From positions 1-64,000 of the forward strand of contig JAKALM010000013.1 in the NCBI GenBank assembly GCA_021824145.1: 64,000 nucleotides of DNA. Reading direction: 5' to 3'. How positions within the stretch are numbered: the stretch's first letter is position 1; every line of letters begins with the position of its first letter. Position numbers and translations under genes: made by a program. The notes under the pieces were generated by a model that ran no database searches, was not told where the DNA came from, and saw nothing but the letters and a program-made list of their open reading frames with translations. This document shows, piece by piece, positions 17,435 to 27,391 of this stretch. This stretch comes from Bacteroidota bacterium. Lineage in GTDB: Bacteria > Bacteroidota > Ignavibacteria > Ignavibacteriales > Ignavibacteriaceae.

Positions 17435-19000
17435 TCAATTTATTCTAAAAATTTTATCTGCAGGTCGGATAGCATCGTACATTTGTTTTAATTCATCGAA
17501 AGCAAATCTGCTGCCACGTTGAGCAGCAAATCTGTAATACTTCACTGCCTCAGGTTCACTCACTTCAACGCCAATTCCGTTTTTATAACAATATGCAAGT
17601 GTTGCTTGAGCAAGCACGGAGCCATCTTTAATGGCTTTCCTAATTTGTTCAATTGCAGAACTATAATCAGTATTTTTCATGTAACCGTAAATTTTAGCAA
17701 TAGATAATCTTAGTGAAGCTTCATCACTGCCGAGGTTTTTTGCGAATTGCCATACCTCGATTGCTTTGTTTTTATCTTGCTTAAGATATTTTCCGGTGTA
17801 TAAGTCTAGCCCTAGTTCATTTAATGCAGGCAGATAATTTAATGCTGCAGATTTTTTAAGAAGATTGACAGCATCTGTTTCGGCAAGCTGTGCATCAATA
17901 CCAATCGAAAATAATCCATACCAAACAAACATAGCACGAGGATCATTCTCGTCAATTTGTTTTTTAATGCGGACAAAATAATTATTATCTTTTATCATTT
18001 TCCAAAGCAAAACTGGTGCACGGGGTGAATCAAATCTAATTGCTCTAATATAATAAACACTTGCTTGAGTTAAGTCCTTTGGAAAATACGCACCAAGCTC
18101 ATACATTCTTCCCATAATCGTCAAAGCTTCTGGGCTGCCATATTCAGCAAATTTTATAAGCAGTTTAACAGCGGCAGAGTCAAATGTTAAAGTAGTATCA
18201 TTGCGTTTATCTAAATGCATAACTTGAGCAAGCTCGTTATTGCCTTCGTGCAGAAGGTCTTCAATTAGCATCTTGTTGGAAATTTCAGAAACTGTATCTC
18301 CCACAGTGCTGAAATCGATAAATACCAATCCAGATGCTGAGCCGAGAGATGTTTGATCATTTGTAGAATTTGAATTATCAACAAGCTTATCATTTTCATT
18401 GTCGCTTAAAGAAGTATCAATTTTAGAAAAAGAAACATTTTTTCTAAGTTCATTTAAAGTGGTGATAGCAGGTTTAAAATTTCCTGCAGCTGATCTTTTA
18501 ATCCATTTAAAAGCTTCACCCCAATTTCTTTTGACAATAAGATTATCGATATATGAAAGTCCTATTAGATATTCAGCCTGCGGCATATCATTACGGGCAG
18601 CTTCAAGAAAATATTTATATGCTTGAAATGGATTCCATTGAACACCCCAGCCGTTATTTAAAAGAATTCCATAGTTATAACAAGCGCCTGGTAATTTTTG
18701 TTCTGCAGCTTTGCCAATCCAATAAGCAGCTTTAACAGTATCGGCAATTACTCCTTGTCCTAAAATATATCTCAACCCAAGTTCATGCTCTGCAAGTGCA
18801 TTTCCAGAATTTGCTTCTTTAATCAAATTAAAATGCTGCCAAAGTGGATAAGCGAGATCGGGATAATAATAAAAGTAAGCTCGATCATCTGGGCGGTTCT
18901 TTTTAAATGCAAGACTAGAAGTAGTATCTTGAGCGTTGGCTATTGACCAACAGAAAGTGAAAAATAAAAAAAGAAGTATTAATTTTGATAAAAGATTAAT
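17435..19000 (-). CDS. Secreted Sel1-repeat protein with an apparent ATT start
   Basis: Multiple Sel1-like (TPR-related) repeats cover most of the protein, for example AEHELGLRYILGQGV, ACYNYGILLNNGWGV, LTIMGRMYELGAYF, ALNELGLDLYTGKYL and LAYCYKNGIGVEVSEPEAV. Such proteins are usually scaffolds or secreted interaction partners. The frame continues upstream of the first possible TTG at 18826 through a good signal peptide (LILLFLFFTFCWSIANAQ) to ATT at 19000-18998, six bases after a strong Shine-Dalgarno GGTGAG (19012-19007). No ATG, GTG or TTG gives the signal peptide. I therefore set the start at ATT, giving 521 residues. It could be a genuine rare ATT start or a mutated ATG. A promoter sits just upstream. 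Confidence 0.75.
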   Translation of the reverse strand: MNLLSKLILLFLFFTFCWSIANAQDTTSSLAFKKNRPDDRAYFYYYPDLAYPLWQHFNLIKEANSGNALAEHELGLRYILGQGVIADTVKAAYWIGKAAEQKLPGACYNYGILLNNGWGVQWNPFQAYKYFLEAARNDMPQAEYLIGLSYIDNLIVKRNWGEAFKWIKRSAAGNFKPAITTLNELRKNVSFSKIDTSLSDNENDKLVDNSNSTNDQTSLGSASGLVFIDFSTVGDTVSEISNKMLIEDLLHEGNNELAQVMHLDKRNDTTLTFDSAAVKLLIKFAEYGSPEALTIMGRMYELGAYFPKDLTQASVYYIRAIRFDSPRAPVLLWKMIKDNNYFVRIKKQIDENDPRAMFVWYGLFSIGIDAQLAETDAVNLLKKSAALNYLPALNELGLDLYTGKYLKQDKNKAIEVWQFAKNLGSDEASLRLSIAKIYGYMKNTDYSSAIEQIRKAIKDGSVLAQATLAYCYKNGIGVEVSEPEAVKYYRFAAQRGSRFAFDELKQMYDAIRPADKIFRIN

Positions 19001-19030
19001 GATATTCTCACCGATTTAATGTTCAATATA

Positions 19031-19059
19031 CAAAATTATGACAATGTTTAAGTTCCAAA
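19031..19059 (-). promoter_or_regulatory. Bacteroidetes-type promoter for the Sel1 gene
   Basis: Read on the minus strand, TTTG (19059-19056) is followed after 17 bases by TAATTTTG (19038-19031), fitting TTTG-N-TAnnTTTG at the short end of the allowed spacing. Transcription would begin around 19025, just before the Shine-Dalgarno at 19012-19007, leaving a leader of about 25 bases. This supports the upstream ATT start of the Sel1 gene over an internal one. Confidence 0.45.
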
Positions 19060-19439
19060 TCTAGTTTTAGATTAAGTTCTATAACAAGAATTTAAATAAC
19101 TGTTTTTAATTAAAGATTAGACTTTAAAATCAATATTAAGGTTTAAATAAAATAATTTCAATTTATCTAGCAAATATATAAGATATGTGAATATAAAATT
19201 AGACCAAATTTTAATTAGCAAGAATTAAATTTATGTAACTTTTCTTGATTGTGATTTCAATCTACTTTATTAATTTTTAATTAGAAAAGACAAAGCGATT
19301 AAAAATTTTATTAGTCTAATATTTATTCATCAATTAAAAATTATTGGCTTTGATAGAAACTTTAAACTATTAATATTTAATCTCTAAAATTTTATATAGT
19401 TTTGTTATTGAAATTAACTTAAATAAGAAAACTTAAATT
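19060..19439. other. AT-rich intergenic region between divergent genes
   Basis: About 380 bases without a gene. Near the right end TAGTTTTG at 19397-19404 matches the TAnnTTTG element for the phosphatase gene starting at 19440, but no convincing TTTG lies about 20 bases before it, so I rate this promoter as weak. No RNA gene, repeat array or strong hairpin was seen. The rest is runs of A and T. Confidence 0.4.
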
Positions 19440-21905
19440 ATGAATAAGTTAAAAGTTATTCTCCCGCTTTTTTTAATTCTTGTTATTTCATACTTAATCT
19501 TTACAACAATATATAAAAACAGCAACTTGCTAGGCGGCTTAAAGATAAAATATGATAAAAATGAAGTTCAGCAAAAAGCAGTATTATTGGTGAAAGATTT
19601 GAATATAAACACCAACGGTTTGAAGGTAGAATCGAAAATTCAAGCTAATAACGAATTGATAAGGCAGGCACAGGAAGATTTAGGATTTAAGAAAGCAAAT
19701 AAACTTTTAAGGGAATCTTTGCCAGGTTTTTATTGGAAAATTGATTGGATACCTGAAAAAAATGGTGATATAACAATCAGTTCTGATTCGAACAGAAATC
19801 CGAGAATATCTGAAAGCAAAATTTCAATTGCTTACGATAATAATGGAAATTTATTACAATTTAAAAGGGTTATTCCAGATTCTTCAGAACTTCCTTCTTT
19901 AACAACAAAAGAAGCACATGATGTTGTTAAAAATTTTATTTCAAGATTTGGGACAATACAAGATTTGGCTGATGATAATTCAACCGATACTTCTTTACAG
20001 ATAAAATATTCTTTCATTTCCGGTTCAAATGAACAATATAATTTTAAAGTAGAAAAGAAGGTACTGCTACCTCATCGAACTGATTATCAATATACATGGA
20101 CGGGAAACTCTTCCTATTTATCAGACAAAATTCAAATGGATGTAACTGTATCAGGCAACGTAATTTCAAATTTTAAATTATCATATATAATACCTGCAAA
20201 ATATAATATTGACAAAGAAAATATCTATCAAATTTCTATTAACATATTGTTCTATTTTATAATAATAATATTACTTGGAATAACTACTTACAAAAAAATT
20301 AAGGCATATGAAATTGGATTTAGGTTAGCTTTTATAGCAGCCGCAGTAACAATTATAAGCATGGGATTAGAGATTTTTTCAAAAGTATACGAAAGCATTA
20401 ATTGGGAATTTATAGTATCAATTACTGTAGGGCCATTATTAGTTGGCGGTGCACTTTTTATCGCTTGGGCAACCTCAGAAACAATTTCTAGAGAAACATG
20501 GAAAGAAAAATTTATTTCTATTGATTTATTAACAAAGGGATATTTGTTTCATTCAAAAGTTGGTAAGTCAATTATTAATGGATTAACTGGAGGATTCGCA
20601 ATAGCAATAGTCTGGTATTTATTTTTATTTATTGTACAACAATTATCGAGTGTATGGAGTGTTTCATATAATTCACTCCTTTTATCAGATTTAAATAGCT
20701 TAAATCCGGCAATAAGTATTCTTGGAAAAACTACATACGGAAGTCTTTTTATTATTGTAATATTTTTAAATTTTGTTTTCTCAGGATTAAAAAGAAGATT
20801 CAAATCCGTGCCGCTTGTAATATTAATAAGCGGGATGATAATGGGTATAACTTATTCTAATGATATTCATCCAATTTATATTGGGATGATTTTAGAAATT
20901 GTAATTAGCCTAATATTGGTTTGGATTTATTATAAAACAGATATTCTTACAGCAATATTTACTTATATAACTTTCAATGCGGTGCTAAAAGGATTTGCAC
21001 TTTTCACAACCGGAAATCCATCTTATTTTTTGGCGGGTTATTTCCTACTTATCTTATTAATATTATTAATTCTGTATGGATTTATTTCAACCTTCTCAAA
21101 AGATAAAGTTGTTGACTTAGGATCAATTGCACCGGCATTTGCAATTAATATTACAGAACGTGAAAGACTCCAGAGAGAATTAGAAATTGCTAAAGAAGTT
21201 CAAATGAGCTTTTTACCAAACAGCGATCCTGAGTTTCATGGATTGGAAATTGCATCTCGATGTCTGCCTGCATTAGAAGTTGGCGGTGATTATTATGACT
21301 TTGTTAAGATTAGCGATAAAAAAATTGGGATAATTATTGGAGACGTTTCAGGGAAAGGAACACAAGCAGCCTTTTATATGACTCTAACAAAAGGTTTTCT
21401 AAAAGCATTATCAAAAATTTCATATTCACCAGCAAACTTTTTAAAGGAATTAAATACATTATTCTATGAAAACGTTGAACGTGGTACTTTTATTAGTATG
21501 GTGTATGGAATTTTTGATATGGAAAAAAAGAAATTTTTAATTGCAAGAGCTGGGCACAATCCGGTAATTGTAAAAAATTCATTACAGGGAAAAGCTGAAA
21601 CATTAAATTCTTCAGGTCTGGCATTGGGATTGGAAAAAGGAACTGTATTCTCAAACTCAATTAAAGAAATTGAAGTTCCAATTACCTCGGGCGACGTATT
21701 CATATTTTATACTGATGGTTTTACAGAAGCAATGAATAAATCCAATGAAGAATTTGGAGAGGAAAGACTTTTAAAATCAGTTGAAAAGAATTCAAGTTCA
21801 TCGGCAAATGAAATATTAAGAAATATTTTTATTGAAGTTGAATTATTTATTGGAAAAGCGCCTCAGCATGATGACATGACAATGGTAGTTGTTAAAGTTT
21901 TATAA
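19440..21905 (+). CDS. Large membrane-anchored SpoIIE-type phosphatase
   Basis: This 821-residue protein has three parts. Residues 1-25 are a membrane anchor. Residues about 30-270 are an extracytoplasmic region with two PepSY-like or unknown beta-rich segments (ESLPGFYWKIDWIPEK, then KEAHDVVKNFISRFG). Residues about 270-555 contain some eight helices. From about 565 to the end lies a SpoIIE/PP2C phosphatase domain with LEIAKEVQMSFLPNS, LEVGGDYYDFVKI, IIGDVSGKGTQAAFYM, IARAGHNPVIV, FYTDGFTEAMNKS and PQHDDMTMVVV. All metal-binding aspartates are present. It resembles a receptor phosphatase that converts an envelope signal into dephosphorylation of a cytoplasmic regulator. The catalytic domain is a paralogue of that at 14810-15895. 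Confidence 0.85.
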   Translation: MNKLKVILPLFLILVISYLIFTTIYKNSNLLGGLKIKYDKNEVQQKAVLLVKDLNINTNGLKVESKIQANNELIRQAQEDLGFKKANKLLRESLPGFYWKIDWIPEKNGDITISSDSNRNPRISESKISIAYDNNGNLLQFKRVIPDSSELPSLTTKEAHDVVKNFISRFGTIQDLADDNSTDTSLQIKYSFISGSNEQYNFKVEKKVLLPHRTDYQYTWTGNSSYLSDKIQMDVTVSGNVISNFKLSYIIPAKYNIDKENIYQISINILFYFIIIILLGITTYKKIKAYEIGFRLAFIAAAVTIISMGLEIFSKVYESINWEFIVSITVGPLLVGGALFIAWATSETISRETWKEKFISIDLLTKGYLFHSKVGKSIINGLTGGFAIAIVWYLFLFIVQQLSSVWSVSYNSLLLSDLNSLNPAISILGKTTYGSLFIIVIFLNFVFSGLKRRFKSVPLVILISGMIMGITYSNDIHPIYIGMILEIVISLILVWIYYKTDILTAIFTYITFNAVLKGFALFTTGNPSYFLAGYFLLILLILLILYGFISTFSKDKVVDLGSIAPAFAINITERERLQRELEIAKEVQMSFLPNSDPEFHGLEIASRCLPALEVGGDYYDFVKISDKKIGIIIGDVSGKGTQAAFYMTLTKGFLKALSKISYSPANFLKELNTLFYENVERGTFISMVYGIFDMEKKKFLIARAGHNPVIVKNSLQGKAETLNSSGLALGLEKGTVFSNSIKEIEVPITSGDVFIFYTDGFTEAMNKSNEEFGEERLLKSVEKNSSSSANEILRNIFIEVELFIGKAPQHDDMTMVVVKVL

Positions 21906-21941
21906 AGTTTAAAAAAATTTACTTTGAATCACAATAATATT

Positions 21942-21958
21942 AAGAAAGTAGCTTTCTT
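21942..21958 (+). terminator. Weak hairpin after the phosphatase gene
   Basis: AAGAAAG (21942-21948) and CTTTCTT (21952-21958) form a seven-base stem with a three-base loop about 37 bases after the phosphatase stop. It is followed by GTTATTG rather than a clean T run, so termination is uncertain. It lies between two separately organised genes, where a terminator would be expected. Confidence 0.3.
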
Positions 21959-22048
21959 GTTATTGAATTCATTATAAAAAAGGTATAATTTTACCGACAA
22001 AAATTTTGAAAAATCTAATTATAGAAAGCTGTTTTTAAAGGAATAGGA

Positions 22049-23320
22049 ATGACGTTATTAGCAGATAAACTTACGAAGAAAATTGATGACTGGAGAAGAG
22101 AAGCTAAAGATTTATTAGAAATTGGGCAGGATAAAATCATATCCGAAGTCTCAGTAGCGCAAATTTATGGCGGTATGAGGGGTATTCGTGCACTAATTTG
22201 CGATACTTCGCGTGTACCTCAAGATGAAGGTTTAATCATTCGGGGAATTCGGTTAAATGAATTAGTTGATAAAACCCCAGAAGAAATCTTTTTCCTTTTA
22301 CTTACAGGCGATTTACCATCAACTGAAGAATTAAAACAATTAAGTTTTGAGATTAAAAAAAGAAAAAATATTCCAGCATATGTTTGGGATGTTTTGAAAT
22401 CGATGCCAAAAGATTCGCATCCTATGGCAATGTTAGGGACTGCAATTTTAGTAATGCAGAAAGAATCAGTCTTTGCAGAAAAATATGAAACCGGATTAAA
22501 GAAAGAAGATTATTGGAAAGCCACGCTTGAAGATGCGCTGAATATTGTAGCAAAAATTCCTGCAATAGCTGCCGGTATATATAGACTTAAATTTAACAAG
22601 GGTGATATAATTTCACCTGATCCTGAAATGGATTGGACCGGAGATTATGTTCACATGCTTGGCATTAATAATTCTGAAGATTTCAAAGATTTGATGAGAT
22701 TATATTTGGTTGCGCATTGCGATCACGAAGGCGGAAATGTAAGTGCGTTAACAACTCAAACAATTAACTCAGCATTGTCAGATTTGTATTATTCACTTTC
22801 AGGCGGATTCAATGGTTTAGCTGGCCCGCTTCACGGTTTAGCAAATCAAGAAAGTTTAAAATGGATAATTGAAATTATAGAAAAATTTGGTGGAACACCT
22901 ACACACGATCAATTGAGAGAAATAGTTTGGGAAACATTAAAATCTGGTAAAGTAATTCCAGGCTATGGCCATGCTGTTTTGCGAATAACGGATCCTCGTT
23001 TTGAAGCATTCCTTAACTTTGGTAAAAAACATTTTCCAAATGACCCGGTATTTTTAACTGTTTCAAGATTATTTGAAGTTGTTCCAGTTGAGTTAAAAAA
23101 AGTTGAAAAGATAAAAAATCCATGGCCAAATGTTGATGCAGCATCAGGTTCTCTACTATATTATTATGGTTTAAAAGAGTTTTCATATTACACGGTTGTT
23201 TTTGCTGTTTCAAGAAGCTTAGGCTTAACGGCACAGGCAGTTGTAAATCGCGCAATGTTGTTCCCGATTATTCGTCCTAAATCGATTACCACTCGATTTG
23301 TTAAAGAACTGGTATCATAG
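22049..23320 (+). CDS. gltA: Citrate synthase, mitochondrial-like type
   Basis: Condenses acetyl-CoA with oxaloacetate to citrate, the entry to the TCA cycle, in the cytoplasm. The catalytic triad positions are visible: His in HCDHEGGNVSALT, His in PGYGHAVLRITDPR, and Asp in WPNVDAASGSLLYYYG. The blocks NGLAGPLHGLANQE and YSL-like SDLYYSLSGG, with the length of 423 residues, match the eukaryote-mitochondrial form rather than the hexameric GltA of E. coli; the N-terminus (LTKKIDDWRREAKDL) is also of that type. ATG 22049 is preceded by GGAATAGG. It is a single-gene unit between the phosphatase and pyrG. Whether it acts in oxidative or reverse direction cannot be read from sequence. Confidence 0.93.
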   Translation: MTLLADKLTKKIDDWRREAKDLLEIGQDKIISEVSVAQIYGGMRGIRALICDTSRVPQDEGLIIRGIRLNELVDKTPEEIFFLLLTGDLPSTEELKQLSFEIKKRKNIPAYVWDVLKSMPKDSHPMAMLGTAILVMQKESVFAEKYETGLKKEDYWKATLEDALNIVAKIPAIAAGIYRLKFNKGDIISPDPEMDWTGDYVHMLGINNSEDFKDLMRLYLVAHCDHEGGNVSALTTQTINSALSDLYYSLSGGFNGLAGPLHGLANQESLKWIIEIIEKFGGTPTHDQLREIVWETLKSGKVIPGYGHAVLRITDPRFEAFLNFGKKHFPNDPVFLTVSRLFEVVPVELKKVEKIKNPWPNVDAASGSLLYYYGLKEFSYYTVVFAVSRSLGLTAQAVVNRAMLFPIIRPKSITTRFVKELVS

Positions 23321-23411
23321 TTTCCATTTTATATTCGATCGGATCAAGGGGCAAGTATCATTAGTATTTATTAAAATATTTTTTAGTAGAGTAATTTTTA
23401 ATTTACTTTAA

Positions 23412-25103
<1,692 letters not shown>

Positions 25104-25131
25104 TTAGGTTTTCAACTCCAAACAAATTAAA

Positions 25132-26679
25132 ATGAATCGTAAAAGTAATCCATTAACAATAAAAGATAAATTAATAAAAAACTTTTTTGTAAAGTTCTTC
25201 AGTGTATTATTTGTTTTATTTTCTTTTAGTAGTTTTATAAATGCTCAATCGGCAATTTCAAAAACTGTTAGGAGGGGGTTAGATTACGGTTATAATTTTA
25301 ATTGGGATAAAGCAGAAAAAGTATTTCAAGGATTGATTTCAAAATATCCGAAAGATCCTCGCGGCTATCATTATGAAGCTAGCATTTATCTTTGGCGGTA
25401 TTTGAGCAATCAAGATAAACAAAATTACAATCTTTTCGTCCAATACTCAGATACTGCAATTGAAAAAGCAAAATCAGTTTTAGAGAAAAATCCTGAAAAT
25501 ATAGAATTGTTATATATTTTAGGTTCAGATTATAGCTATCGAACTTTAGCTTTTACAAAGGCTGAAAAATTTCTTGATGCGGTTTGGGCAAGTAAAAAAT
25601 CTGATTCTTATTTAAGTCAAACTTTGTCATTGGATTCAACTTTTTATGATGCCTATTTGGGGCTTGGATTATATTATTTTGGGGTTGGACAAATTCCTTC
25701 CGCATTTAGATGGGCATTGAGTTTAGCAGGAATTCATGGTAATAAAGAACTTGGATTAAAATATATTAAACTTGCTGCAAAAGAAGGTAATTTTTCTAAA
25801 GTTGAAGCAGAGTATTACCTTTCTCAAATTCTTTCCGAATTTGAATTTGATTACAATTCATCTTCACATTACTTGCAGAGCCTAGTAAGCCGCTATCCGG
25901 ATAATATGTTATTTAATTATTCTTTGGCGGTTCTTGATATAAAAAGAAAAAAGCTTAATGAAGCTGAAAATATACTAGAAAAAATAGTTACCAAAGAGGA
26001 TTCAGATTTCAAACAAATTATATCTTTCTCAAATTTTTTAATGGGCGATGTTTATTTTAAGAAGAATCAATTTGCACATGCCAAGAAATATTATTTGAAT
26101 TTTGTCTCAGATCCAAAAGATGATGATTATAAAGGCATAGCATATTATCGATTAGCTATATGCTATGAAATAACTGGCGACAGAGAAGAATCAGAAAAAT
26201 ATTTTAAGCTGACTGATAAAGGCAATATGGATTTGGAAGATGATATTTATGCAAAAAGAGAAGGCGAAATATACAGTAAAAGGACTTTGGCAAATACTGA
26301 AATTGATTTAATTAAATTTTCAAATATGATTGACAACGGAAAGTTCAAAGCTGCAATAGATTCGCTTTCTGATTTATTGGAAAGAGTAAAAACTGACAGA
26401 TTGAAATCAGAGGTATATTTATATTTGAGCGATGCTGCTTATTGGCTTGAAAAATATAATGAGTCACTAAATTATGCTGTACTTTCTAAAGCACTTAATG
26501 GTTTTGATGAAAAATGGATTAAGCCGTATGCTTGTTATTATGCAGCAAGAGCTAGTGTAAAATTGGGTAATTATTCTGAAGCAAAAAAATTCATAAATGA
26601 AGCAGAAAGCTATTCAGATTTTGATTATCAAAAGAAGCTTAAGAATTTGCTCAGTGCTCTTTCGGTGGAAGATAAGTAA
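25132..26679 (+). CDS. Secreted tetratricopeptide-repeat protein
   Basis: This 515-residue protein has an N-terminal signal peptide (FFSVLFVLFSFSSFINAQ, cleavage near residue 38) and repeated helix pairs of TPR type across the mature part: FNWDKAEKVFQGLISKYPKD, FYDAYLGLGLYYFGVGQ, LNEAENILEKIVTKEDSD, FAHAKKYYLNFV and YRLAICYEITGDREESEKY. The lack of a lipobox or outer-membrane tail suggests a periplasmic or secreted scaffold. It lies 28 bases after pyrG and is followed by purN after 79 bases; I see no functional tie to either. Function is unknown. Confidence 0.75.
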   Translation: MNRKSNPLTIKDKLIKNFFVKFFSVLFVLFSFSSFINAQSAISKTVRRGLDYGYNFNWDKAEKVFQGLISKYPKDPRGYHYEASIYLWRYLSNQDKQNYNLFVQYSDTAIEKAKSVLEKNPENIELLYILGSDYSYRTLAFTKAEKFLDAVWASKKSDSYLSQTLSLDSTFYDAYLGLGLYYFGVGQIPSAFRWALSLAGIHGNKELGLKYIKLAAKEGNFSKVEAEYYLSQILSEFEFDYNSSSHYLQSLVSRYPDNMLFNYSLAVLDIKRKKLNEAENILEKIVTKEDSDFKQIISFSNFLMGDVYFKKNQFAHAKKYYLNFVSDPKDDDYKGIAYYRLAICYEITGDREESEKYFKLTDKGNMDLEDDIYAKREGEIYSKRTLANTEIDLIKFSNMIDNGKFKAAIDSLSDLLERVKTDRLKSEVYLYLSDAAYWLEKYNESLNYAVLSKALNGFDEKWIKPYACYYAARASVKLGNYSEAKKFINEAESYSDFDYQKKLKNLLSALSVEDK

Positions 26680-26758
26680 TTAACAAAAGTTCTTTCAGTT
26701 TAATTGACAATTTTTTCTCAATTAACTAATTTCTAATTAACTGTGAGTTGATGTTATT

Positions 26759-27364
26759 TTGAAGATAGCTGTATTTGTTTCGGGAAGAGGATCAAATCTT
26801 CGTGCAATATTAGAAGCGCAAAAGAAAAAAAAGAATTATGAAGTTAGTGTTGTTGTAAGCGATAAATTTGATTGCGGCGCATTTGAAATAGCAAAAGGAT
26901 TTTCGATTCAAACTTTTACAATTGGAACCAAAGAAGGCTGTATAAGCTATGATGAATTATTAAAGAAGTTTATTGAAAAAGAGATTGAATTAGTTGTACT
27001 AGCAGGATTTTTAAAATTATTGCCAGTTGAATTTGTAAACCAATTTAACTTCAAAATTATAAATATTCATCCTGCATTGTTGCCATCTTTTGGCGGTAAA
27101 GGAATGTATGGTGCGAATGTTCATAAAGCAGTTTTCGAATCATCCGCAAAAGTGTCAGGTGCTAGTGTCCATTTTGTTGATCCAAATTATGATACCGGAA
27201 AAATTATTGCGCAAAAATGTGTTGATATATCTGATGTGAAATCGCCTGAAGAAATTGCTGAAAGAGTTTTAGAAATTGAACATCAAATTTTGCCATTTGT
27301 AATTGATAAATTTGCAGAAGGAAAAATAAAAATAGCTGATGGACGAGTTGTTATTTGCGATTGA
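26759..27364 (+). CDS. purN: Phosphoribosylglycinamide formyltransferase
   Basis: Transfers a formyl group from 10-formyl-THF to GAR, the third step of purine synthesis. The 201-residue protein starts IAVFVSGRGSNLRAILEA and contains the catalytic Asn-His-Asp set: NIHPALLPSFGGKGMYG (Asn and His) and HFVDPNYDTGKIIAQK (Asp), with VVLAGFLKLLP before it. The start is TTG 26759; no ATG precedes the beta strand. It stands directly before purH, separated by 27 bases, forming a purine pair. Confidence 0.93.
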   Translation: MKIAVFVSGRGSNLRAILEAQKKKKNYEVSVVVSDKFDCGAFEIAKGFSIQTFTIGTKEGCISYDELLKKFIEKEIELVVLAGFLKLLPVEFVNQFNFKIINIHPALLPSFGGKGMYGANVHKAVFESSAKVSGASVHFVDPNYDTGKIIAQKCVDISDVKSPEEIAERVLEIEHQILPFVIDKFAEGKIKIADGRVVICD

Positions 27365-27391
27365 ATTAAACTTAACTTAATAGGAAATTGA

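Noticed and set aside
21963-21989. TTGAAT...TATAAT pair before citrate synthase as a sigma-70-like promoter
   Set aside because: The spacing is 15 bases and the rest of the window uses TTTG/TAnnTTTG; likely chance in AT-rich sequence.
26700-26725. TTAATTG...CAATTAA inverted repeat after the TPR gene
   Set aside because: The stem is all A-T except one pair per arm, and no T run follows; a chance structure in AT-rich DNA is more likely than a terminator.
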